The notes: generated from the sequence alone by a model not told the origin. Positions 8,919 through 18,620 are shown, numbered from the stretch's first letter. The stretch: DNA of 64,000 bases from Gammaproteobacteria bacterium (GCA_023266115.1 JAHFRU010000001.1:1-64000), one strand, 5' to 3'. A program made the numbers and translations.

Positions 8919-9770
8919 TTATTTCGCCGCCACAGGAATATTGAGCAGGCCGAGCACGCCTTCCAGTCCGCAATGATTCAGTACGGCATGTGCCTGCGCC
9001 TGGACCTTCGGTTTCGCGTGATAGGCAATGCTCAATCCGGCCTTCGCCATCATCGGCAGATCGTTTGCGCCATCGCCGATCGCGACGGCCTGGCGGGTGT
9101 TGATGCCGAGCGTCCGGCAGGTTTCTTCCAGAAACGCCGCCTTGGTGTCGGCGCCGACGATACTGCCGACGACGCGGCCGGTCAGTTTGCCGTCGGTAAT
9201 GTCGAGTACGTTCGCCAGGGTGAAGTCCAGCAGGTGACGCTGTTTCAGCTGCTCGGTGAAAAACGTAAAGCCACCGGACACCAGCGCGATCTTGATGTGC
9301 TGGCGGTGCAGGCCGATGAGCATCTCCTTGCCGCCCGGGTTCAGCTGCAGGCGTTCGGTATAGACCTGGTCGAGCGTATCCTCGCTCAGGCCGGCGAGCA
9401 GATTCACGCGCTGCGTCAGCGATTGCTCGAAGTTGACTTCGCCACGCATCGCCGCCGCGGTAATCGCCCCCACCTGGGATTTCAGGCCGGCGAAGTCGGC
9501 GATCTCGTCGACACACTCAATATTGATGAACGTCGAGTCCATATCGGTGACGAGCAAGCGTACGTCGCCGACAACAAAACCATCGGGCAGCAGGTTGATG
9601 TCGAATGCTGCCGCCGCGCGCAACGCGGCCACCTGTTGCGCGGAAACCGGTTGCGACGTGACCACGCGCCAGTAACCGCTGCAGGCCTGCAGCTCGCCGT
9701 TCAGATCGTGCGCGACGGATACCGCGCGTTGCGGGTTCAGGCCGGGGCCCTGTATGACGACGACTGACAT
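8919..9770 (-). CDS. serB: Phosphoserine phosphatase SerB
   Basis: 283 aa HAD phosphatase catalysing the last step of serine synthesis. The nucleophile motif DMDST has Asp76 and Asp78; then ALVSGGFTFF gives the HAD motif II serine, and GDGANDLPM is motif IV. The N-terminal 70 residues are an ACT-like regulatory region, as in other long SerB proteins. The ATG shares one base with the hemW stop (TAATG), so the two genes are translationally coupled. Confidence 0.96.
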   Translation of the reverse strand: MSVVVIQGPGLNPQRAVSVAHDLNGELQACSGYWRVVTSQPVSAQQVAALRAAAAFDINLLPDGFVVGDVRLLVTDMDSTFINIECVDEIADFAGLKSQVGAITAAAMRGEVNFEQSLTQRVNLLAGLSEDTLDQVYTERLQLNPGGKEMLIGLHRQHIKIALVSGGFTFFTEQLKQRHLLDFTLANVLDITDGKLTGRVVGSIVGADTKAAFLEETCRTLGINTRQAVAIGDGANDLPMMAKAGLSIAYHAKPKVQAQAHAVLNHCGLEGVLGLLNIPVAAK

Positions 9771-10954
9771 TACCGGATACCCTCGCGTTGTGTTGTGCTC
9801 CCGTGATCCGGTATCAGAAACAACTGCACCAGATCGTTCAGAAAATTCATACCGAACGCCGTCGGCCGTATATTATAGCCATCCCATTCGATCATGCCGC
9901 GGATTTTCGCCGCCTCCAGCGCCGCGCCGATCCAATCGGGCGGCAGGCCGGTGCGTTCGGTAAACAGTTCGGTGGTGAAGCCGCCGGTCAGGCGCAGCGC
10001 ATTCATCATGAATTCGAGTGCCGCATCGTCCGGCGTCAGCACCTTTTCGCCCGCCGGGCCGGGCTGGTCCAGATACTCACGCGGATGCCGCCGTTTCCAC
10101 ACGCGCGTAATGGTCTGCGTATGCGCATCGGTGATCTTGCCATGCGCACCGGCGCCGATACCGAGATAGTCGCCGAACGTCCAGTAGTTCAGGTTGTGCC
10201 GGCTGGTACTACCGGCCCTGGCATAGGCGGAGACCTCGTAACGTGCGTAACCGTGTTGGGCCAGCAGCGCTATCCCGCGTGTCTGCATCTCCCAGCAGGC
10301 GTCGTCATCGGGCAATACCGGCGGCGTATGCGCAAACGCCGTGTTGGGTTCGAGCGTCAGCTGATAGAGCGAAATATGCCGCGGTTGCAGGCCGATCGCC
10401 GTCGCGATATCGGCAAGCGCCTCTTCAACGGACTGACCGGGCAGGCCGAACATCAGATCGAGATTGAAATTATCGAAGCCGGCGCGCAGCGCGGCCTCGA
10501 CCGCGCGCCGCGACTGCGCGCCATCGTGGATACGGCCGATGCGCTCTAACAGCGGCGACGAAAAACTCTGTATGCCCACGGACAAACGGTTGACTCCCGC
10601 CTCGCGAAATCCGGTGAAGCGTTGCTCGTCGACGGTGCCCGGGTTTGCTTCCAGCGTAATCTCCGCGCCGGCGCTGACCGGCAGGCGTGCCCGCACGCCG
10701 GTTAGCAGCGTGTCGATGGCCTCCGGCGAAAACAGGCTGGGCGTACCGCCGCCGATGAACACGCTGTATATCGTCCGTCCCCAGACGCGCGGCAGCGATT
10801 CTTCCAGATCACGCAACAGCGCGTCGACATAGGCGCGTTCCGGCAATTCGTGTTTCGCTTCGTGTGAGTTGAAATCGCAGTAGGGACATTTGCGCACGCA
10901 CCAGGGCAGGTGTATGTACAGCGCGAGCGGCGGCAGGGCAGTGAATTCGAACAT
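9770..10954 (-). CDS. hemW: Radical-SAM heme chaperone HemW
   Basis: 394 aa. The radical-SAM cluster motif is C-x3-C-x2-C (CVRKCPYC, residues about 19-26) preceded by YIHLPW. It continues with FIGGGTPSLF, EANPGT, GVNRLSVGIQSF and DLMFGLPGQ, all HemW/HemN-like. Because the first motif lacks the fourth cysteine typical of HemN, HemW is the better call: a haem-binding chaperone that inserts haem into respiratory enzymes. That fits the cytochrome-rich island in the same window, though the two are unlinked. Confidence 0.93.
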   Translation of the reverse strand: MFEFTALPPLALYIHLPWCVRKCPYCDFNSHEAKHELPERAYVDALLRDLEESLPRVWGRTIYSVFIGGGTPSLFSPEAIDTLLTGVRARLPVSAGAEITLEANPGTVDEQRFTGFREAGVNRLSVGIQSFSSPLLERIGRIHDGAQSRRAVEAALRAGFDNFNLDLMFGLPGQSVEEALADIATAIGLQPRHISLYQLTLEPNTAFAHTPPVLPDDDACWEMQTRGIALLAQHGYARYEVSAYARAGSTSRHNLNYWTFGDYLGIGAGAHGKITDAHTQTITRVWKRRHPREYLDQPGPAGEKVLTPDDAALEFMMNALRLTGGFTTELFTERTGLPPDWIGAALEAAKIRGMIEWDGYNIRPTAFGMNFLNDLVQLFLIPDHGSTTQREGIR

Positions 10955-11028
10955 CGCGACGGCTACTTAAGGGGGGTTGCCGGAACACGTGACGATGTGC
11001 GGTTCGTGATGAGACTGCATTACCCTTG

Positions 11029-11077
11029 GGCCCTCCCCCTGAGGGAGAGGGCAACAAGCGCTTCTCCCTTCGGGAGA
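11029..11077. repeat. CCCTCTCCC-type REP-like palindrome
   Basis: It contains CCCTCCCCCTGAGGGAGAGGG and a second small palindrome CTCCCTTCGGGAGAAGG. Related elements lie at 22366-22403 and 25151-25190. It occupies the hemW-rdgB gap. Confidence 0.6.
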
Positions 11078-11099
11078 AGGGATGGGATGCGGGAATATG

Positions 11100-11714
11100 T
11101 TACGCAAGCCAATCACCCTCAACCGACCAGCCGATCGCGGCGACCAGTCCGCGCAACGCCTGGCCGCGGTGACTGAGCCGGTTCTTGTCAGCGGGCGCCA
11201 GCTCGGCCGAGGCGCAGTCATGCGTGGGTACATAAAAAAGCGGGTCATAGCCGAAACCGCCGGTGCCGCGCGGTGCGAGCAGGATGCGTCCTTCCCAGGT
11301 GCCCTGACTGATGATCGGGGTCGGGTCGGTGGCTGACTCGAGCAGCACCATCAGGCATTGAAAGCGCGCATGGCGCTCGGGCTCGGCAACGTCGCGCAGG
11401 TTTTCGAGCAGCTTGCGGCAGTTGTCCTGGTCCGTCGCCTCATGGCCGGCGTAACGCGACGAATAGATACCCGGCGCGCCGTGCAGCGCATCGACCTCCA
11501 GCCCCGAATCGTCGGCTATTGCCGGCAGCCCGCAATGGCGCGCGGCATTGCGGGCCTTGATCAGCGCGTTCTCGACAAACGTCAGGCCGGTTTCCGCGGC
11601 CTCCGGCACGCCAAATTCCGCCTGTGTCCTGACCTCGATACCCAGCGGCGCGAGCAGCGCGCGGAGCTCGGCGAGTTTGCCGTGATTACTGGTGGCGAGT
11701 ACGACGGTGTTCAC
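11100..11714 (-). CDS. rdgB: dITP/XTP pyrophosphatase RdgB (HAM1 family)
   Basis: 204 aa. It hydrolyses non-canonical purine NTPs. Signatures are the start VLATSNHGKLAELRALL, then FVENALIKARNA, ADDSGLEVDAL, GAPGIYSSRYAG, GTGGFGYDPLFY and SHRGQALRGL. It lies 16 nt downstream of rph on the minus strand, a common pairing. Confidence 0.97.
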   Translation of the reverse strand: MNTVVLATSNHGKLAELRALLAPLGIEVRTQAEFGVPEAAETGLTFVENALIKARNAARHCGLPAIADDSGLEVDALHGAPGIYSSRYAGHEATDQDNCRKLLENLRDVAEPERHARFQCLMVLLESATDPTPIISQGTWEGRILLAPRGTGGFGYDPLFYVPTHDCASAELAPADKNRLSHRGQALRGLVAAIGWSVEGDWLA

Positions 11715-11730
11715 GCGGCGGATGTCCGGT

Positions 11731-12447
11731 TCAATCGTTGAGCGCCGTTCTCTGCTTGGCGATCAGTTTTCCGATGCCGTGTCCGGCCAGATCGAGCATT
11801 GCGTCGAATTCTTCGCGGCGGAACGCGTGGCCTTCGGCGGTACCCTGGACCTCGACGAATGCGCCGGCCTCGTTCATCACGACGTTCATATCGGTTTCGG
11901 CCTCGGAGTCCTCGGCGTAATCCAGGTCGAGCACCGGCACGCCATTGTGGATGCCGACGGACACCGACGCGAGGTAGCCATGCAGCGGATTCTTGCTGAT
12001 CAGCTTGCGCGACAGCATGTGGCGCACGGCGTCGGCCAGCGCGACGTAGCCGCCGGTAATCGAGGCGGTGCGCGTGCCGCCGTCGGCCTGTATCACGTCA
12101 CAGTCGATGGTGATCGAGTGCTCGTTCAGCGCCTCGAGATTGACGACGGCGCGCAGCGAGCGGCCGATCAGCCGCTGGATTTCCATGGTGCGGCCGCCCT
12201 GCCGGCCGCGCGCCGCCTCGCGATTCATGCGCGACCCCGTCGAGCGCGGCAACATGCCGTACTCGGCCGTCACCCAGCCCTTGCCGGTACCCTTCAGCCA
12301 CGGTGGCGGGCGGCTTTCGATCGACGCGTTACAGATCACCTTGGTGTCGCCGAATTCGACCAATACAGAACCTTCGGCATGTTTGATATAGTTCCGGGTC
12401 AGGCGGATCTCGCGTAACTCGTCGGGGGAACGTCCACTGGGGCGCAT
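11731..12447 (-). CDS. rph: Ribonuclease PH
   Basis: 238 aa phosphorolytic 3'-5' exoribonuclease that trims tRNA 3' ends. It starts [12 protein letters not shown] at ATG 12447 with AAGGAT upstream; a longer frame upstream lacks support. Conserved segments are [60 protein letters not shown] and DLDYAEDS. It is divergent from yicC across a repeat element. Confidence 0.97.
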   Translation of the reverse strand: MRPSGRSPDELREIRLTRNYIKHAEGSVLVEFGDTKVICNASIESRPPPWLKGTGKGWVTAEYGMLPRSTGSRMNREAARGRQGGRTMEIQRLIGRSLRAVVNLEALNEHSITIDCDVIQADGGTRTASITGGYVALADAVRHMLSRKLISKNPLHGYLASVSVGIHNGVPVLDLDYAEDSEAETDMNVVMNEAGAFVEVQGTAEGHAFRREEFDAMLDLAGHGIGKLIAKQRTALND

Positions 12448-12750
12448 GAGGTATCCTTGGGTGCGATTGAAAAGAGCTCGATTATACCCGCACGGACGAA
12501 GGCGGGCGCGACAATGGTTGTCGGGGATCACGAGGCGACCTGACCCGATATGGCGACCGTCATTCCGGGCGGAGCGCAGCGAAGACCCGGAATCCAGCGG
12601 TTGTTCTCGTGACTGGATTCCTCGGCGCCTGTTCCCGACGCCGCCCTACCTCCTGCATCCATGCAGTCGCGCATACGCGGGAATGACGGCTTAAAAACGT
12701 TTGATGGAAACCGGTATTAGAAGACTCATGACGAGCAAGAAAGGCAACGA
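12448..12750. other. rph-yicC divergent intergenic region
   Basis: 303 nt that should hold both divergent promoters. The centre is repeat copy 5 (12559-12687). No gene or RNA motif is recognised. Confidence 0.6.
12559..12687. repeat. Dispersed GTCATTCC/GGAATGAC-type repeat, copy 5
   Basis: It starts GTCATTCCGGGC and ends GCGGGAATGAC, with internal GGAATCCAGCGG and GGATTCCTCGGCG. It sits between the divergent rph and yicC starts. Confidence 0.82.
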
Positions 12751-13617
12751 ATGATTCACAGCATGACGGCATTCGCGCGGCAAAGCCGCGACAAACCCTG
12801 GGGGCAGTTGAGCTGGGAGCTGCGCACGGTCAATCACCGCTATCTGGACGTCAGCCTGCGCGTGCCCGACGAACTGCGCGTGCAGGAAACGCAGCTGCGC
12901 GAACTGGTCGGCGCCTACGTCAAGCGCGGCAAGGTCGACTGCCGGCTGCGCTTCCAGCCGGCCGCCGGCGCCACCGCGCAGATCCACCTGAACCGCGAGC
13001 TGATCGCGCGCCTTAGCGAAGCCATCGGCGCGGTGACCGCACAGGTGCCGTCGACGGCGCCGGTCAGCGCACTGGAGATTCTGCGCTGGCCAGGTGTGAT
13101 CGAAGGCGTTGACACGAACCTCGAAGAGATTCAGGCCGAAGCGGTCTTCATTCTGGAAGACGCACTGAAGGAGCTGGTCGCCACGCGCGCGCGCGAAGGC
13201 GCGCGGTTGCAGGAATTTCTCGAACAGCGTTGCGCGACGCTGGCCCAACTGGTCGACGAGGCCCGCACGCGCCTGCCAGATATCAAGACGCACTGGCGCG
13301 AACGCCTGCTGGCGCGGCTCGCCGAGGTCAAGGCCGAGCTGGACGCGACGCGGCTGGCGCAGGAGATGGTGTTTTTCGCGCAGAAGATCGATATCGAGGA
13401 AGAGCTCGAGCGTCTTGCCACGCACCTCGATGAAGTACGCCGCGTGTTGAACCAGGACGAGCCGGTCGGACGGCGGCTCGACTTTCTGATGCAGGAGCTC
13501 AACCGCGAGGCCAACACGCTTGGCTCGAAATCGGTGGACGCCCATACCACGCGCATCTCGGTGGATATGAAGGTGCAGCTGGAACAGATGCGCGAGCAGA
13601 TCCAGAATATCGAATAA
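12751..13617 (+). CDS. yicC: YicC-family endoribonuclease
   Basis: 288 aa. It starts MIHSMTAFAR with an AAAGGCAACG leader. Family features are the N-terminal SMTGF-like motif, a QLSWELRTVNHRYLDV segment, a coiled-coil middle and the highly conserved C-terminus GRRLDFLMQELNREANTLGSKS followed by EQMREQIQNIE. Family members are metal-dependent endoribonucleases. It is the first gene of the yicC-gmk-rpoZ-spoT run. Confidence 0.94.
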   Translation: MIHSMTAFARQSRDKPWGQLSWELRTVNHRYLDVSLRVPDELRVQETQLRELVGAYVKRGKVDCRLRFQPAAGATAQIHLNRELIARLSEAIGAVTAQVPSTAPVSALEILRWPGVIEGVDTNLEEIQAEAVFILEDALKELVATRAREGARLQEFLEQRCATLAQLVDEARTRLPDIKTHWRERLLARLAEVKAELDATRLAQEMVFFAQKIDIEEELERLATHLDEVRRVLNQDEPVGRRLDFLMQELNREANTLGSKSVDAHTTRISVDMKVQLEQMREQIQNIE

Positions 13618-13689
13618 CAGGGGGCGCGCACGACGGCTGTGCCGGGGTGTCGCCGCGGGCGGGCAGATAACGGCGGGGAGGATCTCACG

Positions 13690-14304
13690 ATGAAAACAGG
13701 TACGTTGTACGTAATCGCCGCACCATCCGGTGCGGGCAAGACCAGCCTGGTCGCGGCGCTGATTGATTCAATGAGCGACATCGCCGTGTCCGTGTCGCAC
13801 ACCACGCGTGCACCGCGATCCGGCGAACAGAACGGCGCCGATTATCATTTCATCGATCAGCAAGGTTTTGACGAGATGGCCGGTGCCGGTGTGTTTCTCG
13901 AGCATGCGCGCGTATTCGATCACAGTTACGGAACGTCGCGCGTCGAAGTTGTGCGGCGCTTGTCGCAAGGCTGCGACGTCATACTGGAGATTGACTGGCA
14001 GGGCGCGCGTCAGGTCAAACAGGCGATGCCGGTCAGCGTCGGCATCTTCATCCTGCCGCCGTCGCGTGCAGCGCTGGAGCAGCGCCTGAGAGGTCGCGGC
14101 CAGGACAGCGACGAGGTGATCGCGCGGCGTATGCGCGATGTGGTCGCCGAGTTGTCGCATTACAACGAGTTCGATTATCTGGTCGTCAACGACAGCTTCG
14201 AAACGGCGCGGAACGATCTGCGCGCGATTGTCCGGTCGCACCGCCTCAAGCGCGCCGCCCGGGAGACGGAACTCGCCGCACTGATGAATGATCTGCTGAA
14301 ATAA
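13690..14304 (+). CDS. gmk: Guanylate kinase
   Basis: 204 aa. It phosphorylates GMP to GDP. The P-loop is APSGAGKTSL (residues 9-18). Other signatures are SVSHTTRAPRSGEQNGADYHFI, FLEHARVFDHSYGTS, DVILEIDWQGARQ and IFILPPS. The start is ATG 13690, with GGGGAGG upstream; a longer upstream frame is not supported. Confidence 0.97.
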   Translation: MKTGTLYVIAAPSGAGKTSLVAALIDSMSDIAVSVSHTTRAPRSGEQNGADYHFIDQQGFDEMAGAGVFLEHARVFDHSYGTSRVEVVRRLSQGCDVILEIDWQGARQVKQAMPVSVGIFILPPSRAALEQRLRGRGQDSDEVIARRMRDVVAELSHYNEFDYLVVNDSFETARNDLRAIVRSHRLKRAARETELAALMNDLLK

Positions 14305-14430
14305 ACTCCTGCCGGATCAGGCAGATATTGTGGAATAACCACCATGCCGCGGGCGGGTCCCGCCGCGTCGTGCGTACTTCGTAGTATACTTTTTCGGTTT
14401 CTGGACAATAGGTTGGGAGATTTTTAAATT

Positions 14431-14706
14431 ATGGCACGTGTCACTGTAGAAGATTGCCTCGAAAATGTGGCGAACCGTTTTGAACTGGTGCTGGTCGCAA
14501 CCAAGCGCGCACGCCAGCTCGCCTCCGGTCGCGAACCGCTGATACCGTGGGAGAACGACAAGCCGACGGTCGTCGCGCTGCGTGAAATCGCAGAAGGCAA
14601 GATCGGTCCGGAGATTCTCAACGAGGTGGCTGCCAGAGAGCATGTCGCCCACACAACCGTATCGGAGGAAGAGTTGCAGGAGGAAATGTCAACGCCCGCA
14701 GCTTGA
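14431..14706 (+). CDS. rpoZ: RNA polymerase omega subunit
   Basis: 91 aa, [13 protein letters not shown] then [16 protein letters not shown], the canonical omega start, with [13 protein letters not shown] after it. It assists assembly of RNA polymerase and contributes to the ppGpp site, which fits its position 8 nt upstream of spoT. A TATACT-like -10 occurs just upstream of the leader. Confidence 0.97.
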   Translation: MARVTVEDCLENVANRFELVLVATKRARQLASGREPLIPWENDKPTVVALREIAEGKIGPEILNEVAAREHVAHTTVSEEELQEEMSTPAA

Positions 14707-14714
14707 TGTAAACG

Positions 14715-16940
14715 TTGAGTACCACACACCCGGACCTGCCGGTTTCAGCGCGTGAACCGGACACGCTCATCGGTGATCTGTGTTCCCTGCTCGAGAAATA
14801 TCTCGACAAGGAACAGGTAGACGTAGTTTACAAGGCCTATCTCTACGGCGCTGAAGCCCACATGGATCAGCGCCGTATGTCCGGCGAACCCTATATCCAC
14901 CATCCGCTCGCGGTCGCCAGAATCCTGGCCGACATGCGTCTCGATTATCAAAGCATCGCCGCGGCGCTGCTGCATGATGTTATCGAAGATACCCTGATCC
15001 CGAAGGAGCATCTGATCGACGATTTTGGCGAGGAAGTCGCCGAGCTGGTCGACGGCGTTACCAAGCTGACGCAGATCAAATTCAAGAGCCGCGCGACGGC
15101 CGAAGCAGAGAACTTCCGCAAGATGATCCTGGCGATGGTGCGCGACATTCGCGTCATCATCATCAAGCTTGCCGACCGGCTGCATAACCTGCGCACGCTC
15201 GGCGTGCTGCCGCCGAAGAAGCGCCGGCGCATCGCGCGCGAAACGCTGGAGATCTACGCGCCGATCGCCAACCGTCTCGGCATGAACAGCTTTCGTACCG
15301 AGATGCAGGAGATCGGGTTTGCAGCGCTGTACCCGATGCGTTACCGGATACTCGCCGAATCGGTGCGCAAGGCGCGCGGTAATCGCAAGGAGGTCGTGCA
15401 GAAGATCGAAAATGCGATCAACCAGCGCCTGTTGCAGGAGGGGCTCAACGGCCGGGTCGTCGGCCGCGAAAAAAATCTCTACAGCATCTATCAGAAGATG
15501 CTGACCAAACATCTGTCGTTTTCGGAAGTATTCGATGTCTACGCGTTTCGTATTATCGTCGACAGCGTCGACGCGTGTTATCGCGTGCTTGGCGCGATCC
15601 ACAATCTCTACAAACCGGTGCCGGGCAAGTTCAAGGACTACATCGCGATTCCGAAGGCCAACGGCTACCAGTCCCTGCACACCATATTGTTCGGGCCCTA
15701 CGGCGTGCCCATCGAGGTGCAGATACGCACCGAGGAAATGAACAAGGTCGGCGAGATCGGGGTGGCGGCGCACTGGCTGTACAAGTCAGGCGATGGCGGC
15801 TCCGGCGGCACGCAGATGCGCGTGCGCGAGTGGCTGCGCGAACTGCTCGAGATGCAGCGCAAGGCCGGAAACTCGCTGGAGTTTCTTGAGAACGTCAAGA
15901 TCGATCTGTTCCCGGACGAGGTCTACGTGTTCACGCCGAAAGGCAAGATCATGCAGCTGCCGCTCGGTTCGACCGCGGTCGATTTCGCCTACGCCGTGCA
16001 TACCGATGTAGGCAATTCCTGCGTCGCCGCCAAGATCGACCGGCGGCTGGCGCCGCTGAGCACGATACCGTTGAACGGCCAGACCGTGGAGATCATCACC
16101 GCACCCGGCGCGAAACCGAATCCGGTATGGCTCAATTTTGTCGTCACCGGCAAGGCGCGCGGCCACATCCGGCACTTCCTCAAGAACCTGCGGCGCGACG
16201 AGTCCGTTGAACTCGGTAAACGCATGCTGGATACGGCGCTGGCGGCGTACTCGATGTCGCTCAAGGATCTGCCCGACGAACGCCGGCAGGCACTGATCGC
16301 CGAATATAAGGTTACCGATGTTGAAGACCTGTACGCCGACATCGGTCTCGGCAACCGGCTCGCGCCGCTGGTCGCGCGATGGTTGTCGGAGGGCGTACCG
16401 TCGGCACCGAGGACGCCACGCCGCCAGCGCGGCATCAAGAATGTCTGGACGCGTTACGCGCCCGGCTGGCTGGGCGGCGAGCAGCGCCTGCCCGGGCGGC
16501 CGCTGGCCATCAAGGGTACCGAGGGCATGGTGGTCAGCTATGCCAAGTGCTGCCGGCCGATCCCCGGCGATTCGATTCTGGGTCTGGTGACGGCCGGGCG
16601 CGGCATCGTCGTGCACGTCGACTCCTGCAAGAACGTTGCCTCCTACAGCAACGCTTCGGAACGGCGTATCGACGTGCAGTGGGAACCGAATATCGACCAC
16701 GATTTTCCGGTGGATATCCGTGTCGAGGCGATCAACCAGCGTGGCGTGCTCGCGACAGTGGCGGCGACCATCGCCGATATGAAAGCGAATATCGAGAACG
16801 TCGCGATCGAGGAGCGCGACGGTCGTTACAGCGTGCTGAATATTACCCTGACCGTACGCGACCGCCAGCACCTCGCCAATATTATCCGCCGGCTGCGCTC
16901 GGTCGACGCAGTCGCGCGCATCAGCCGCACCAAGAGCTGA
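14715..16940 (+). CDS. spoT: Bifunctional (p)ppGpp synthetase/hydrolase SpoT
   Basis: 741 aa from a TTG start 8 nt after rpoZ. Domains in order are the HD hydrolase (SGEPYIHHPLAVA, HDVIEDT, residues about 55-200), the synthetase (FDVYAFRIIVDS, GKFKDYIAIPKANGYQSLHT, about 230-360), TGS (DEVYVFTPKGKIMQLP), a helical/conserved-Cys region (YAKCCRPIPGD) and a C-terminal ACT. The intact HDxxED indicates active ppGpp hydrolysis. No in-frame ATG gives a better start, and the TTG should keep translation low. Confidence 0.95.
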   Translation: MSTTHPDLPVSAREPDTLIGDLCSLLEKYLDKEQVDVVYKAYLYGAEAHMDQRRMSGEPYIHHPLAVARILADMRLDYQSIAAALLHDVIEDTLIPKEHLIDDFGEEVAELVDGVTKLTQIKFKSRATAEAENFRKMILAMVRDIRVIIIKLADRLHNLRTLGVLPPKKRRRIARETLEIYAPIANRLGMNSFRTEMQEIGFAALYPMRYRILAESVRKARGNRKEVVQKIENAINQRLLQEGLNGRVVGREKNLYSIYQKMLTKHLSFSEVFDVYAFRIIVDSVDACYRVLGAIHNLYKPVPGKFKDYIAIPKANGYQSLHTILFGPYGVPIEVQIRTEEMNKVGEIGVAAHWLYKSGDGGSGGTQMRVREWLRELLEMQRKAGNSLEFLENVKIDLFPDEVYVFTPKGKIMQLPLGSTAVDFAYAVHTDVGNSCVAAKIDRRLAPLSTIPLNGQTVEIITAPGAKPNPVWLNFVVTGKARGHIRHFLKNLRRDESVELGKRMLDTALAAYSMSLKDLPDERRQALIAEYKVTDVEDLYADIGLGNRLAPLVARWLSEGVPSAPRTPRRQRGIKNVWTRYAPGWLGGEQRLPGRPLAIKGTEGMVVSYAKCCRPIPGDSILGLVTAGRGIVVHVDSCKNVASYSNASERRIDVQWEPNIDHDFPVDIRVEAINQRGVLATVAATIADMKANIENVAIEERDGRYSVLNITLTVRDRQHLANIIRRLRSVDAVARISRTKS

Positions 16941-17207
16941 TTACGCTTTCTGGCGCGGCAGCAGGCGATACACCTCCGCTTCGCTCAGGCCATCGATCTC
17001 GATCACTTTCCGCGCGGCAGACTTGCCGGTAACAATCCGCACGTGCCCGGCCGGTATGCCCAGCACGTCCGCGACGATCTCCTCTACCGCCGTATTCGCC
17101 TTGCCCTGCTCGGGCGGCGCGGTTACGCGCACCTTGAGCGCATCGCCGAGCCAGCCGGCGATACCGTCGCGCGATGCGCCCGGCACTACTTTAACCGCCA
17201 GTTTCAC
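16941..17207 (-). CDS. DUF167 (YggU-family) protein
   Basis: About 88 aa, taking GTG 17207 with an AAGG upstream as start; the open frame extends further into the upstream gene. The family pattern KVVPGASRDGIAG, LKVRVTAPPEQGKAN, VTGKSAARKVIEI is clear. Function is unknown. It lies 14 nt downstream of the membrane-protein gene at 17222-17755, is convergent with spoT, and abuts the spoT stop. Confidence 0.85.
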   Translation of the reverse strand: MKLAVKVVPGASRDGIAGWLGDALKVRVTAPPEQGKANTAVEEIVADVLGIPAGHVRIVTGKSAARKVIEIDGLSEAEVYRLLPRQKA

Positions 17208-17221
17208 CGGGCAACCTTGCG

Positions 17222-17755
17222 CTACGCCGCCGGTGTGGCGCGCGGCATGAAACACGCGACGGCAAGTCCCGCCAGCGTCCAGCCGATCAGGTAATCCATA
17301 ACGATCACGGCGACATAAGGCGTCGAAAAACCGAACCAGTTCCAGTACGGCGCGTGGCTGACGAAGCCGATGATCAACCCGGTCAGCGCAAAAAAGCCGA
17401 CCCGCGCCCGGCAGCCCGGCGTGCCGCCAATACGCATCAACGAGAGCACCAGAAATACCGATGCAATCTGTGTGACCAGTGCCACTGTCATTTGCCTGCC
17501 CATGTTCATCGCGGTGCCGTCGGGCAATACATTGGCAAACGCGCCGACCTTGTCCGGGCCGTGGTCCTGTTCGGAAAACGGCAGGAAGTACACGCCCCGC
17601 TGCGGCGCGTTCTCCTTCAGCACCTGCGCGACCGCCGCCTCGTCGGTAAATTTATTTGCCGCCATGTGATGCCACGGCAGTACCGCCCACGACATGAACC
17701 CCCAGACGAACAGCACGATACCGCCGGCAACGCTAAGCACGATAACCCTGGCCAT
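17222..17755 (-). CDS. Conserved membrane protein, function unknown
   Basis: 177 aa from ATG 17755 with a strong GGAGAG site. It has an N-terminal TM helix (residues about 3-25), a soluble segment of about 60 residues containing GVYFLPF, and three more hydrophobic helices to the C-terminus. I do not recognise the family. It probably forms a two-gene unit with the downstream DUF167 gene. Confidence 0.75.
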   Translation of the reverse strand: MARVIVLSVAGGIVLFVWGFMSWAVLPWHHMAANKFTDEAAVAQVLKENAPQRGVYFLPFSEQDHGPDKVGAFANVLPDGTAMNMGRQMTVALVTQIASVFLVLSLMRIGGTPGCRARVGFFALTGLIIGFVSHAPYWNWFGFSTPYVAVIVMDYLIGWTLAGLAVACFMPRATPAA

Positions 17756-17843
17756 GATGTCTCTCCTTAAATTGGTGCGCGACCGGGACACATACGCGAT
17801 GAACAGCGTAGTGCGGGACGATGCGATGCGCGACCCGGTCAGC

Positions 17844-18167
17844 TCACATCAAAAATTCGTAAACCGCATACAGCAGCCCTGCCAGCAGCAGGGGCCACAG
17901 CCACCACGAGGTACGTGCCCGCGGCGGTTCCGGCAGCCGGGAGCCGGGCGGCAGGCGCGAGGCCTGTTGGTCGATATGGCGGGCGCGCTCCATGCGCTTG
18001 CGTGTCGCCGCATCGAACCGCGTAATGTCGTCAAACGATGCCCGTTGTATCAGCGCGCCGGAGGACTTCTGTTCGCGCTCGAGTTTGGCGATTTCCAGAT
18101 CCGTCTTCTTCGCGTCCTTGCGCAGCTTGAGCAGATCGATGATCGCTTTCAGCGCCTCGTTGAACAT
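17844..18167 (-). CDS. Hypothetical protein with C-terminal TM anchor
   Basis: 107 aa from ATG 18167; GTG 18200 would add 11 residues. It is a charged, probably helical N-terminus (Lys/Glu-rich, residues 5-45), a Pro/Arg-rich linker, then a single TM helix (WWLWPLLLAGLLYAVYEF) at the very C-terminus, the layout of a tail-anchored protein. No known family. Confidence 0.6.
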   Translation of the reverse strand: MFNEALKAIIDLLKLRKDAKKTDLEIAKLEREQKSSGALIQRASFDDITRFDAATRKRMERARHIDQQASRLPPGSRLPEPPRARTSWWLWPLLLAGLLYAVYEFLM

Positions 18168-18206
18168 GATGTCATCCGCACGTTTGTTGGCCCGGGCCAC
18201 AGAGGC

Positions 18207-18254
18207 GCACTCTACGTCCGGCTGGCAGCGGAACGCAATAGGGCGGATGTGTGG
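18207..18254. repeat. 48-bp dispersed repeat, copy A
   Basis: GCACTCTACGTCCG, then GCGGAACGCAATAGGGCGGA. It matches 19451-19498 at most positions. Both copies lie just upstream of short minus-strand accessory genes. Confidence 0.65.
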
Positions 18255-18431
18255 CGGGGCTGCTCGCGCGGCCGGTGAAATCGACGGACGGCGCCGTTTA
18301 AAAACAGTTGCTGCGTGATGCTCAGCCCACCCGGAAATGGGCTCGGGGCGGAATTTTCCGGATGTCTGTCCAATCGGCAGGTAACGAACCGATAAAAAAT
18401 CGACTCTAACCTCCGTCTTTTTCTTCCTGCT

Positions 18432-18620
18432 TTAGCAATAAATACACTTGCCACTGCCGTGGCATAGCGTGCAATTGGTGCTGCCCTTGCACTTTTCACA
18501 GACATCCGGATAAGGATGAATCCCGGTGCCTGCACAGGTTCTGCATTTCCCGTTGCCGGGGTTGGCATCGGCATGGCACTTCTTGGAGCCGCCACATTGC
18601 GGGCAGGGATAGTGAGTCAT
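18432..18620 (-). CDS. Small CxxC-rich zinc-finger-like protein
   Basis: 62 aa with eleven cysteines, most in CxxC pairs (CPQCGG, CRTCAGTG, CEKCKG, CTLCHGSG, CIYC). The CxxCxGxG pattern is that of the DnaJ central zinc domain, but there is no J-domain. It probably binds two zinc ions and may act in protein binding or redox; this is inference from the motif. The GC-rich neighbourhood and single-gene layout say nothing more. Confidence 0.7.
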   Translation of the reverse strand: MTHYPCPQCGGSKKCHADANPGNGKCRTCAGTGIHPYPDVCEKCKGSTNCTLCHGSGKCIYC

